This document shows positions 7,758 to 14,871 of a DNA stretch of 29,768 nt, in pieces. The translations under genes and the position numbers were made by a program. The DNA comes from a virus, in IMG/VR virus record IMGVR_UViG_3300049048_000041, positions 1 to 29,768 of that record. One strand, written 5' to 3'. Within the stretch, counting starts at the first letter, position 1, and every line of letters starts with the position of its first letter. Under the pieces are notes generated by a model. That model saw only the letters and a program-made list of their open reading frames with translations, was not told where the DNA came from and did no database searches.

Positions 7758-7964
7758 ATGGATCCCGCCGACGAAGCCGACCAGCAAGTGGAGAACCTGA
7801 ACGACATCGCCCGCGCGATGCGCAAGCCGTCCGGCCCCCTGGCCACCGGCGTGTGCGCGTGGTGCGACGAGCCCGTCGACGCCGGCAAGCGCTGGTGCGA
7901 CGTGCAGTGCCGCAACGACTGGGACAAGGCGGAAGGGCGTCGAAGTGGCGAGCAAGATGCTTGA
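7758..7964 (+). CDS. 68-aa zinc-finger-like protein
   Basis: Small protein with four cysteines arranged as CAWC (about 33-36) and WCDVQCRNDW (about 46-55), a treble-clef-like zinc-binding pattern similar to small MYM/FCS or DUF2116-type Zn ribbons. The N-terminal half is acidic and helical. The start follows GGAAGAGAG. Its 3' end overlaps the primase-helicase start by 20 bases, and the ribosome binding site of that gene lies inside it. It may contact nucleic acid or the primase; the family match is from pattern only. Confidence 0.75.
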   Translation: MDPADEADQQVENLNDIARAMRKPSGPLATGVCAWCDEPVDAGKRWCDVQCRNDWDKAEGRRSGEQDA

Positions 7965-10104
7965 GCAAGCGCTGGCGCTGGCCGCGCGTGGGTTCCATGT
8001 GTTCCCGTGCGAGGTGGGCGGCAAGCTGCCGGTGATCAAGGACTTCCCGAACCGCGCCACGCGCGAACCGGAGCAGATCGCCAAGTGGTGGGGCAGCGCC
8101 GACTACAACATCGGCATCTCCACCAGCCGCTTCCGCGAATCGCAAGCGCTGATCGTGGTGGACGTCGACAACAAGAACGGCAAGGGTGGCGACGCCAGCG
8201 TGATGACGCTGGAGTTGCAGGGCAACGAGTTGCCGCCCACCTTCGAGCAGCGCACCCCCACCGGCGGCAAGCACCTGGTGTACGTCACCGAAGTGGCGGC
8301 CAAGCAGGGCGTGGAGGTGCTGGGCTCGGGCCTGGATATTCGCAGCCGCGGCGGCTATATCGTCGGGCCCGGCAGCGAGATCGCCGGCGCCACGTACACG
8401 GTCACGGCCGACACTCTGCAGCCCGCACCCAGCTGGCTGATCATGCGTTTGGGCAACGCGCCCGACCGGCCGGCTGCCGCCGGCGAGGTGCTGCCCGGCA
8501 TCGACCCGGACCGCGCCGAGCAGCGCGCGGCCGAGTATCTGTGCAACGCGCCCGTGAGTGTTGAGGGGCAAGGCGGCGACCTGACTGCGTACAAGGTGGC
8601 GGCCAAGCTAAAGGACTTCGGCTGCACCCAGGAACAAGCCATCTTCCTGATGCACGAGTTCTGGAACACGCGCTGCTCGCCCCCGTGGTCCGACGAAGCC
8701 CTGTCCGACAAGGTCAAGCACGCCTACCAGTACGGCAAGGAGCCGGCCGGCAGCGCAGCCCCCGAGGCGGTGTTCCCCAAGGTCGACACCCCGGCGGCCA
8801 CCGGCGACGACGAGCCGCCCCACCCCGTCGACGCGCTGAACGCCAGCTACGCCTTCATCAAGGAAGGCGCGTTCGTGCTCCAGGAGACGACGGATGAGGA
8901 CGGTAAGTTCTCCACCATCCGCCTGTCGCCGCCGGACATGCACGCCTGGTTTGCCAACAAGCGGCTGCAGGTGGGCGAGAAGAGCACGCCCCTGTCGCAA
9001 CTGTGGATGCGCGCGGGCAGCCGCCGCGAGTTCGACAGCGTGGTGTTCAGCCCCGCCAGGGATCCAGGCTCGCGCTTTTACAACCTCTGGCGCGGGTTCA
9101 CGGTGGAGCCGAAGGCTGGCGACCACCCGACGCTGGCCGCCTTCCTCGAGCACGCCCTGAATAACGTGTGCAACGGCGACCAGGCGCTGTGCCGGTGGCT
9201 GCTGGGTTACTTCGCCCACATGATCCAGCGGCCGTGGGACAAGCCGCTGACGGCCCTGGTGTTTCGCGGCGCCAAGGGCACTGGCAAGAACGCGCTGGTC
9301 GAGCGGGTGGGGCACCTGTTGGGCGCCCACTTCATGGTGGCCGACGACGACCGCTACCTGCTGTCGAACTTCAATGCCCACCTGGAGAGCAACCTGTTCT
9401 TCGTGCTGGACGAGGCCAGCTGGGCGGGCGACAAGAGGGCCGAGGGGCGCCTGAAGGGCCTGATCACCGGCGCCCACCACAACATCGAGCGCAAGGGGGC
9501 CGAGCCGTACAAGGTGCGCAACCTCACGCGCGTGGCCATCATCGGCAACGAGCGCTGGCTGGTGCCGGCCACGTTCGACGAGCGCCGCTTCGCCGTGTTC
9601 GACGTGGGCAACGGCCGGCGTCAGGACCGGGCCTTCTTCGAGTCCATGCGCCTGGGCATGGAGCAAGGCGGCTACGCCCACCTGCTGCATTTCCTCCAGC
9701 AGTTCGACCTGAAGGGCGTCGACGTCAACGCGGCGCCCAAGACCCAAGGGCTGATCGACCAGGTGCGCCAGTCCATGGAGCCGCTGCACGAGTGGTGGCT
9801 GGACTGCCTGGAGTCGGGCCAGCTGGTGGGCTCGTCGCTCGCGGGCCAGTTGCCCGAGCGCATCCCCACCGAGCGCGCCTACGAGGCGCTGGAGCGCTGG
9901 GCCCGTGGCCGCAACGTGCGCACCCGGCTGCCGCGGCGCCAGGGATTCATCGAGCAGTTGCGCGAGGCCGCCCCGTCGATGGCCAAGAAGCGGGCGCGCG
10001 TGGACGACGTGAACGTCAACTGCTTCGTCGACGTGGATTTGGCGCGCCTGCGCTCCGACTGGGACCGCTTCATCGGCGTGCCGCACAAGTGGGACGAGGA
10101 ATAA
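7945..10104 (+). CDS. Primase-polymerase / SF3 helicase fusion (DUF5906-type)
   Basis: Replicative primase-helicase (719 aa). The N-terminal archaeo-eukaryotic primase (Prim-Pol) domain shows the catalytic Asp pair VVDVDNKNG (about 70-78), TPTGGKHLVY with the nucleotide-binding His (about 110-119), and LDIRSRGGYIVGPGS (third Asp, about 131-145). The C-terminal helicase has Walker A GAKGTGKN (about 441-448), Walker B FFVLDEAS (about 485-492), motif C VAIIGNERW (about 530-538) and an arginine-rich FDERRF. The GTG start at 7945 is favoured by GGAAGGG at ideal spacing; an ATG four codons later is less well placed. It supplies primers and unwinding for the family A polymerase, so the phage carries the core of its own replisome. 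No separate DnaB-type helicase is seen. Confidence 0.94.
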   Translation: MASKMLEQALALAARGFHVFPCEVGGKLPVIKDFPNRATREPEQIAKWWGSADYNIGISTSRFRESQALIVVDVDNKNGKGGDASVMTLELQGNELPPTFEQRTPTGGKHLVYVTEVAAKQGVEVLGSGLDIRSRGGYIVGPGSEIAGATYTVTADTLQPAPSWLIMRLGNAPDRPAAAGEVLPGIDPDRAEQRAAEYLCNAPVSVEGQGGDLTAYKVAAKLKDFGCTQEQAIFLMHEFWNTRCSPPWSDEALSDKVKHAYQYGKEPAGSAAPEAVFPKVDTPAATGDDEPPHPVDALNASYAFIKEGAFVLQETTDEDGKFSTIRLSPPDMHAWFANKRLQVGEKSTPLSQLWMRAGSRREFDSVVFSPARDPGSRFYNLWRGFTVEPKAGDHPTLAAFLEHALNNVCNGDQALCRWLLGYFAHMIQRPWDKPLTALVFRGAKGTGKNALVERVGHLLGAHFMVADDDRYLLSNFNAHLESNLFFVLDEASWAGDKRAEGRLKGLITGAHHNIERKGAEPYKVRNLTRVAIIGNERWLVPATFDERRFAVFDVGNGRRQDRAFFESMRLGMEQGGYAHLLHFLQQFDLKGVDVNAAPKTQGLIDQVRQSMEPLHEWWLDCLESGQLVGSSLAGQLPERIPTERAYEALERWARGRNVRTRLPRRQGFIEQLREAAPSMAKKRARVDDVNVNCFVDVDLARLRSDWDRFIGVPHKWDEE

Positions 10105-10106
10105 CT

Positions 10107-10331
10107 ATGGCCAACCAACGAACGATTGAGTTTGTCTATGAACTGCCCGGCGGGCTGCCGCTGGCGGTGCAGGTGGACCTGGCCGAAGAGAGCGGCCGCG
10201 TGATGCGCTGCTTCGGGCCCAACGGCTACCCGCTGGACACCGACGCCATCTGGATCGACACGGGAAACGTGGACGTGGGGCTGATGCCCCTGACCTTCAT
10301 CTTGAAACAGGAAGCAGGAGAGCGCGCATGA
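10107..10331 (+). CDS. 74-aa phage protein
   Basis: No family recognised. Starts two bases after the primase-helicase stop with GAGGA as ribosome binding site, and its last bases overlap the next start as ATGA. The sequence looks like a small beta-rich domain (TIEFVYELPGGLPLAVQVDL, then DAIWIDTGNVDVGLMPLTFI) with no cysteines, signal or membrane segment. The coupled position suggests it is made in step with the neighbouring excisionase-like protein. Confidence 0.7.
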   Translation: MANQRTIEFVYELPGGLPLAVQVDLAEESGRVMRCFGPNGYPLDTDAIWIDTGNVDVGLMPLTFILKQEAGERA

Positions 10332-10549
10332 CGCAAGAGACGGAACAGGTCCAGCAGGACGACGAGGTGCACCTGACCACCAAGGAGGTGGCCAAGCGCC
10401 TGCGGCTGAACGTGGTGACGCTGGCCAACTGGCGCGTCCAGGGCAAGGGCCCCATGTTCATCAAGGCGGGCCGGCGCGTGCTGTACCCGATCGACCAGCT
10501 GCAGGTGTGGGAGAAAGGCCAGCTGCGGCAGAACACGGCGGTGGCGTGA
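10328..10549 (+). CDS. Excisionase-like HTH DNA-binding protein (HTH_17/MerR-like)
   Basis: Small DNA-binding protein (73 aa) with a MerR/excisionase-type winged helix: LTTKEVAKRLRLNVVTLANW (about 16-35), then a wing KAGRRVLYPIDQLQVWEKGQ. Family members act as recombination directionality factors (Xis) or small regulators. It lies about 1.2 kb from the integrase with only the radical SAM gene and attachment region between, so it is the best Xis candidate in the window. It could instead regulate the operon or recognise the palindromic motif. It starts by ATGA overlap and its stop overlaps the radical SAM start as GTGA. Confidence 0.82.
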   Translation: MTQETEQVQQDDEVHLTTKEVAKRLRLNVVTLANWRVQGKGPMFIKAGRRVLYPIDQLQVWEKGQLRQNTAVA

Positions 10550-11505
10550 GGGTTCGGCTCACCCAGATTGACGGCGCCCTGCCGAATCTGGCGCTGATGA
10601 AACTGTCCCACTGGCATCGGTCCCGGGGCGATGAAGTCGTCTACACCCGCGAGATCCGCCGCGGGTCGGGGGAACCGGTCTACGACCGCGTGTACGGGTC
10701 TGCCATCTTCCAGTTCAGTCAGCTGCAGTTGATGCAATTCCAGCGCGAATGGCCAGGAGCCATCGTCGGCGGCACGGGCACCCCGTCCACGCAGACGGTC
10801 GAAGAGTTGATCGGTGCCGAGCACGAGCATTACGACTACGCAGACCAGGGGGTGGATTACTCCATCGGATTCACGCAGCGCGGCTGCCGCCTGAGTTGTG
10901 GCTTCTGCGTCGTCCCGACGAAGGAGGGGAAGCCCCGGTCCGCCAACACGATCGAGCAAATCTGGCGTGGCGCCGGCCACCCGAAGAAGCTGCACCTGCT
11001 GGACAACGACTTTTTCGGCAACCCCGAGTGGCGATCGCGCATCGAAGAAATCCGCCAGGGCAAGTTCCGCGTGTGCATGTCGCAAGGCATCAACGTGCGC
11101 CTGATTAACGAAGAGGCGGCCGCAGCCCTGGCGACCATCGAATACCGCGACACCAAGTTCGAGCGCCGGCGGCTATACACCGCGTGGGACAACCTCAAGA
11201 ACGAGCGCGTGTTCTTTCGCGGCGTGGACATGCTGGAGAAGGCGGGCGTTCCTGCACACCATCTGATGGCCTACATGCTGGTGGGCTACGACCCGGATGA
11301 AACCTGGCCGCGGATCTGGCACCGCTTCTATCGGATGGTCGAGCGGGGCATCCGCCCGTACCCCATGGTGTACGACCGCAAGCGCACCGACCTCAAGGTG
11401 TTTCAGCGGTGGGTGATTCGGGGCCTGTATCGCATTGCCCCATGGTCGGAATACCAGCACGCGGCACGCGATTCGGTGTCCACGGAGGCGTTCATCCTGT
11501 CCTGA
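10546..11505 (+). CDS. Radical SAM protein with B12-binding-like N-terminus
   Basis: Radical SAM superfamily protein (319 aa). The 4Fe-4S motif CX3CX2C is clear: C114, C118 and C121 in GCRLSCGFCVVP. The N-terminus (LTQIDGALPNLALMKLSHWH, then GDEVVY) resembles the Rossmann-like cobalamin-binding domain seen in many radical SAM enzymes, but lacks the DxHxxG cobalamin ligand motif. A GGTGTP loop (75-80) and LLDNDFFGNPEW after the cluster fit a TIM-barrel core. I recall related proteins in phage and bacterial genomes with no known substrate. A GTG at 10546 overlaps the previous stop as GTGA; the earlier ATG at 10507 lies inside the HTH gene. Superfamily is firm, reaction unknown. Nucleic-acid, nucleotide or cofactor modification is possible. 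Confidence 0.9.
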   Translation: MRVRLTQIDGALPNLALMKLSHWHRSRGDEVVYTREIRRGSGEPVYDRVYGSAIFQFSQLQLMQFQREWPGAIVGGTGTPSTQTVEELIGAEHEHYDYADQGVDYSIGFTQRGCRLSCGFCVVPTKEGKPRSANTIEQIWRGAGHPKKLHLLDNDFFGNPEWRSRIEEIRQGKFRVCMSQGINVRLINEEAAAALATIEYRDTKFERRRLYTAWDNLKNERVFFRGVDMLEKAGVPAHHLMAYMLVGYDPDETWPRIWHRFYRMVERGIRPYPMVYDRKRTDLKVFQRWVIRGLYRIAPWSEYQHAARDSVSTEAFILS

Positions 11506-11520
11506 CCAGCCCATTCCCGA

Positions 11521-11540
11521 GCTACCAGTGTGCTACCAGT
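11521..11540. repeat. Tandem 9-bp direct repeat beside the attachment core
   Basis: GCTACCAGT at 11521-11529 and again at 11532-11540, an 11-bp period (about one helical turn). Phased short repeats next to an att core are typical of arm-type integrase or excisionase binding sites. The binding protein is inferred. Confidence 0.5.
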
Positions 11541-11543
11541 AAA

Positions 11544-11574
11544 AAAGCCTGCTATGAACTTCATAGCAGGCTTT
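11544..11574. terminator. Bidirectional intrinsic terminator
   Basis: A 15-bp perfect inverted repeat, AAAGCCTGCTATGAA (11544-11558) / TTCATAGCAGGCTTT (11560-11574). On the minus strand it ends in six Ts, a strong intrinsic terminator directly downstream of the tRNA-Asn 3' end. On the plus strand TTTCCTTAT follows, enough to end the early operon after the radical SAM gene. It may have come from the host tRNA locus together with the att core. Confidence 0.8.
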
Positions 11575-11586
11575 CCTTATCTAGCT

Positions 11587-11633
11587 TGGCTCCCCGACCT
11601 GGGCTCGAACCAGGGACCTACGGATTAACAGTC
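11587..11633 (-). other. Attachment core: 3' part of tRNA-Asn(GTT)
   Basis: On the minus strand this reads as tRNA-Asn from the anticodon loop (CTGTTAA, anticodon GTT) through TCCGT, variable loop, T arm with GTTCGAG, the 3' acceptor strand TCGGGGA and GCCA. The D arm and the 5' acceptor strand are absent: upstream of the anticodon the sequence turns into unrelated ACGCCCCCCGTCAAC, and the anticodon stem already carries one mismatch. It is therefore not a working tRNA but the segment a phage carries to restore the host gene on integration. Position 100-150 bp from the integrase supports attP. The exact crossover is not determinable here. Confidence 0.85.
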
Positions 11634-11634
11634 T

Positions 11635-11741
11635 GTGTTGACGGGGGGCGTGTTGATGTTTTAACATCATCCTACATAAGCGAATCAACGACTTAGACAC
11701 AACGTTGATAAACCCACATCACGAACTAGCATGACCCAGGC
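11635..11741 (+). promoter_or_regulatory. Repeat-rich attP arm / integrase leader
   Basis: AT-rich leader with several repeats: GTGTTGA at 11635-11641 and 11650-11656; a perfect 7-2-7 palindrome TGATGTT-TT-AACATCA at 11654-11669; and an inverted pair ATCAACG (11684-11690) / CGTTGAT (11703-11709). The shared TGTTGA/TCAAC core suggests repeated protein-binding sites for integrase, excisionase or a regulator. A weak promoter TTGATG (11653-11658), 16 bases, CATAAG (11675-11680) would overlap the palindrome and drive the integrase. A five-codon reading frame (11731-11745) overlaps the integrase start. Confidence 0.45.
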
Positions 11742-12857
11742 ATGACCAGCAGAGAACTCACCGAACGCGCCATCAAGGACACCCAGCCCGGCGACGTGCT
11801 GCGCGATCGCATCGTGCCCGGCCTGCACCTGCGCGCCTTCCCCCAGTCCAAAGCCTTCTACCTGTACTTCCGCACCAAGGCCGGCGTGCAGCGCAAGCCC
11901 AAGCTGGGCGAGCACGGCGCCATCACGCTGGTGCAGGCACGTGCCGTGGCGCGCGAGATGCTGGTGGAGGTGGCCGCCGGCCGCGACCCGTCCCAGAAGC
12001 GCCAGGACGATCGGGCCGAGCTCTCCGTCGAGGATCTGTGGAACGAATACTGGAAGCGGCACGGCAGCAAGAAGAAGTCCAGCGTCGACGACAAGGGCCT
12101 GTGGAACCGCTACCTGAAGAGCAGGTTCAGTAGGCAAAAGCTATCGGCCGTTGGCTACAAGCAGGTGGCCGACATGATGGACGCGCTGAAGGCCACGCCG
12201 ATCGCCGCCAACCGGGCGCTGGCCCTGCTGTCCAAGATGTTCAACTTCGCCCACCGCCCGCTGCAGCTGGTGGTGCAGAACCCGTGCAAGGGCGTGGCGC
12301 GCTACCCGGAGAACAAGCGCCGCCGGTACATGAAGGGCGACGAGCCGGCCAAGATCGCCACGCTGCTGGACGCCGTGGCCGACAAGGAGCCGGCCGGCGT
12401 CGCCTTCATCTACCTCCTGATCCTGACCGGCGCGCGGTGCGGCGAGATCGCCGCGGCCCGCTGGACCTGGCTGCACGGCAACGCGCTGCACCTGCCCGAC
12501 TCCAAGACCGGCGAGAAGCAGGTGTACCTGCCGCCCCAGGCGATGGACGTCATCGGGCGCCTGAAGCGCACCAACGGCACCATCGTCGGGATCAAGAGCC
12601 CGAAGAAGCTGTGGGACCGCGTGCGCCGCGAGGCCGGCTGCCCTGACCTTCGGCTGCACGATCTGCGCCACTCCTTCGCCAGCGCCGCCATCTCAGCAGG
12701 GTTTTCCCTCGCGCAGATTGGCGAGCTCCTGGGGCACAAGAACACCCAGACCACGCAGCGGTACGCGCACCTGGTTGAAGAAGCGGCGCTCGCCGCATCG
12801 ACGGCGACAGCAGACGTGCTGTTCGCCGCAATGAAGAAAACGCCGGCCGCGGCGTGA
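11742..12857 (+). CDS. int: Tyrosine recombinase integrase (DUF4102 N-terminal arm domain)
   Basis: Site-specific integrase (371 aa) for insertion into and excision from the host tRNA-Asn gene. The N-terminus (LTERAIKDTQPGDVLRD, LHLRAFPQSKAFYLYFR) is the DUF4102-type arm DNA-binding domain, followed by a core-binding SAM-like domain (about 85-190) and the catalytic domain. Catalytic residues are all present: R232 (TGARCGE), H306 and R309 (HDLRHS), H332 (LGHKN) and the nucleophile Y341 (QRYAHL). The ATG at 11742 has only a weak ribosome binding site (CCAGG), consistent with low expression. The adjacent tRNA-Asn fragment is the matching attachment core. Its stop overlaps a possible GTG (12854) of the lipoprotein frame, so readthrough into that gene is likely. 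Confidence 0.96.
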   Translation: MTSRELTERAIKDTQPGDVLRDRIVPGLHLRAFPQSKAFYLYFRTKAGVQRKPKLGEHGAITLVQARAVAREMLVEVAAGRDPSQKRQDDRAELSVEDLWNEYWKRHGSKKKSSVDDKGLWNRYLKSRFSRQKLSAVGYKQVADMMDALKATPIAANRALALLSKMFNFAHRPLQLVVQNPCKGVARYPENKRRRYMKGDEPAKIATLLDAVADKEPAGVAFIYLLILTGARCGEIAAARWTWLHGNALHLPDSKTGEKQVYLPPQAMDVIGRLKRTNGTIVGIKSPKKLWDRVRREAGCPDLRLHDLRHSFASAAISAGFSLAQIGELLGHKNTQTTQRYAHLVEEAALAASTATADVLFAAMKKTPAAA

Positions 12858-12871
12858 GGGAAACAAAACCA

Positions 12872-13549
12872 ATGAACTGGATGAAACGAAGCGCCGCTGT
12901 TGCGGCCATGGCACTGCTGGCAGCCTGCGGCGGTGGGGGCGGCGGGAGCAGCAGCGCTGCGCCCGGCAGCACCACGGGCTTCTGGACCGGCACCACCAGC
13001 ACGGGCGCCACCGTGGCGGCAGCCGTGTTCCCGAGTGGCGAGACGTGGGCGATCTACCGCAGCGGTGCCACGATCGGCGTCGTGCAGGGCACCATGAACG
13101 GTGCGGCCACGGACTTCAACTCGGCCGGCGCCGTGACCAACGGCACCATCACCGGCACGGCAACCACGAAGCAGAGCATCAGTGGCACGGCCGGCAGCGC
13201 CACGTACTCGGGCACCTACAACGCGCTCTTCGAGCAGACGCCCAGCCTGGCCACCGCTGCCGGTACGTACACCGGATCTGGCGTCAGTGCCGGCACCACT
13301 CTCACGGTGGCCGCCGGCGGCGCCGTGACCGGGAACAGTGCCGTCTGCACTTTCACCGGCACGGCCACTCCGCGCACGGACGGCAATGCGTTCAACGTCT
13401 CGCTGACGTACGCTGGGGGCGCCTGCCCGGCAGCGGGGCAGACGCTCACCGGCGTGGCGATCCACGACCCGTCCGACAGATCCTTGACCGGGGCGCAGAT
13501 CAACGCGGGGCGCACGCTCGCGGCGATCTTCTACGGCACGAAGCCCTAA
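12872..13549 (+). CDS. Gly-rich secreted lipoprotein, probable lysogenic-conversion gene
   Basis: Predicted outer-membrane or surface lipoprotein (225 aa). Signal peptide MNWMKRSAAVAAMALLAAC has a lipobox LAAC with the lipidated Cys at 19, followed by a flexible GGGGGGSSS tether. The rest is rich in Gly, Thr and Ala with alternating beta patterns (TTGFWTGTTSTGATVAAAVF, WAIYRSGATIGVVQGTMNG), suggesting a small beta-barrel or sandwich as in many Burkholderiales lipoproteins. The start at 12872 is chosen because it puts the signal peptide in place; a GTG at 12854 would add six residues. It lies directly behind the integrase, a common place for genes expressed by the prophage. Superinfection exclusion or altered cell surface is plausible but inferred. 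Confidence 0.82.
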   Translation: MNWMKRSAAVAAMALLAACGGGGGGSSSAAPGSTTGFWTGTTSTGATVAAAVFPSGETWAIYRSGATIGVVQGTMNGAATDFNSAGAVTNGTITGTATTKQSISGTAGSATYSGTYNALFEQTPSLATAAGTYTGSGVSAGTTLTVAAGGAVTGNSAVCTFTGTATPRTDGNAFNVSLTYAGGACPAAGQTLTGVAIHDPSDRSLTGAQINAGRTLAAIFYGTKP

Positions 13550-13689
13550 CGCGCGTCCCAGGCGAAGCCGCAGTTGGCCAAGCCGTAGCAGACGAAGGCG
13601 AAGGCCATGCCCGGCCTGTTCTGCCGGGCGTAGTCCAGCGCCACCCACCAGTAGATGGCGCCCGTGACCAGCAGGAGCGGGACGCTCAC
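13546..13689 (-). CDS. 47-aa two-helix membrane protein
   Basis: Last gene of the late operon. A GTG at 13689 overlaps the metallophosphoesterase stop as GTGA; a start at 13779 would lie inside that gene and is rejected. The product has two hydrophobic segments (VPLLLVTGAIYWWVALDYA and GMAFAFVCYGLANCGFAW) joined by a short charged turn (RQNRP), so both ends should face the same side of the inner membrane. No family recognised. Its TAG stop overlaps the lipoprotein's TAA stop on the other strand, and no terminator is visible between them. It could be an accessory holin or an exclusion factor. Confidence 0.6.
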   Translation of the reverse strand: MSVPLLLVTGAIYWWVALDYARQNRPGMAFAFVCYGLANCGFAWDAR

Positions 13690-14870
13690 GCCAGCATCTC
13701 CGGCACCACGGTGTTGCGCGCCACTTGGCCGAACTCGGCGTGGTAGGTGATGGCCGTGACTGCCCGCTCGGCGTGCCACCCTCCCCTGGCTGCGTAGGCG
13801 TCGCGCGCCGCCAGCGTCGGGTGCTGGATCACCGTCATCCCCGAGTGCTCCTTTTCCTCAGCGTGATGGCGGTGGCCGCAGTGGGCGTATCGCTTGGACG
13901 TGGCGCCCCACACCTCGGGGAACTGGCTGGCGAAGAGGATCGGCAGCTGGTCGTTCTTCTTCAGGTGCCCGTGATGGAAGGCCAGCATGGTCTTGCCGTG
14001 CCGGTGGCAGTAGTACGGCAGTTCGGAGTCGATCACCTCGACCCGCGGCTCGTTCTCGTACAACGCCCGGAACATCACCCGCAGCCACACGGACGAGGCC
14101 ACATCGTGGTTGCCCTCGGCCAGCAGGACCACAACCTTCTCGTGCTTGGCCAGCGCCAGGTCGATCACCCGGCGCAGGATCCGCACGGCCGTTGACACCA
14201 TCTTCGAGAACCGGCCGTCCGAATCCAACACGTGCCCGTGCATCGGCGTGACCGGTGCGATGGCCGAGTCGTAATGCAGGAAGTCCCCCAACTGGTTGAC
14301 GAACCCCACGGTCGCCGGCGGCGAGGCCAGCACCATCTGCTCGAAGCAGCCTATCAAGGTGCGCTCCGCGATAGCCAGGTCCCAATCCGCCCCGCCCTCT
14401 TTCGCCCACGCCAGCATGCCCACATGGCTGTCGGTCAGGGTGTAGAGCGTGGCCAGGCTGGCGACCGGCGTGCCCGCATAGGGGACAGGTGCCGTCCTCG
14501 GCAGATCCTGCGCCAGCGCCTCGTACGCTTCGCGCAGGATGGCGTCGCGCCGATCCTGGTCGACGGTGGACTTGACCCATTGCCCCCGCGGCTTGCCCGC
14601 CTCGTCGTAGTAGGTGGAGACGCCCTTGACGACGTAGCCATCGGGGACCGGGTGCGTCAGATCGTGCTGGGGCGACAGGCCCATGAGCGCGGCCTTCGTT
14701 CTCAGCCTGCGCATGGACTGCCCGAACACCCGCTCGTCCACGCCGATGGCCTTGGCCGCGCGGTACATGGACTTGTGCTCGCGGAACGCGGCCAGGTACT
14801 CCAGCTGCCTGACGGTGGCGTACTGGTCTAGCCCGTCGAACGTGGCCGGCTCGAGCGGCTGGCCTGCCAT
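13686..14870 (-). CDS. Winged-helix calcineurin-like metallophosphoesterase
   Basis: Phage metallophosphoesterase (394 aa) expected to hydrolyse phosphodiester or phosphomonoester bonds with two metal ions. The five metal-site motifs are complete: TDSHVG (D147, H149), GDFLH (195-199), GNHD (253-256), HHGH (299-302) and GHRH (332-335). The N-terminus (RQLEYLAAFREHKSMYRAAK to MRRLRTKAAL, about 21-62) looks like a winged helix-turn-helix, so the enzyme is probably brought to DNA. Genes of this fusion type are frequent in phage late regions and I know of no proven substrate. It begins one base after the HslV-like gene's stop and its end overlaps the 47-aa gene. Confidence 0.9.
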   Translation of the reverse strand: MAGQPLEPATFDGLDQYATVRQLEYLAAFREHKSMYRAAKAIGVDERVFGQSMRRLRTKAALMGLSPQHDLTHPVPDGYVVKGVSTYYDEAGKPRGQWVKSTVDQDRRDAILREAYEALAQDLPRTAPVPYAGTPVASLATLYTLTDSHVGMLAWAKEGGADWDLAIAERTLIGCFEQMVLASPPATVGFVNQLGDFLHYDSAIAPVTPMHGHVLDSDGRFSKMVSTAVRILRRVIDLALAKHEKVVVLLAEGNHDVASSVWLRVMFRALYENEPRVEVIDSELPYYCHRHGKTMLAFHHGHLKKNDQLPILFASQFPEVWGATSKRYAHCGHRHHAEEKEHSGMTVIQHPTLAARDAYAARGGWHAERAVTAITYHAEFGQVARNTVVPEMLA

Positions 14871-14871
14871 G

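Noticed and set aside
5193-8084. 963-aa open frame on the minus strand opposite the DNA polymerase
   Set aside because: Shadow frame: no domains, biased composition, and it crosses several real genes with clear motifs.
11587-11660. Complete functional tRNA-Asn
   Set aside because: Only the anticodon loop to the CCA end is present; D arm and 5' acceptor strand are missing and the anticodon stem has a mismatch.
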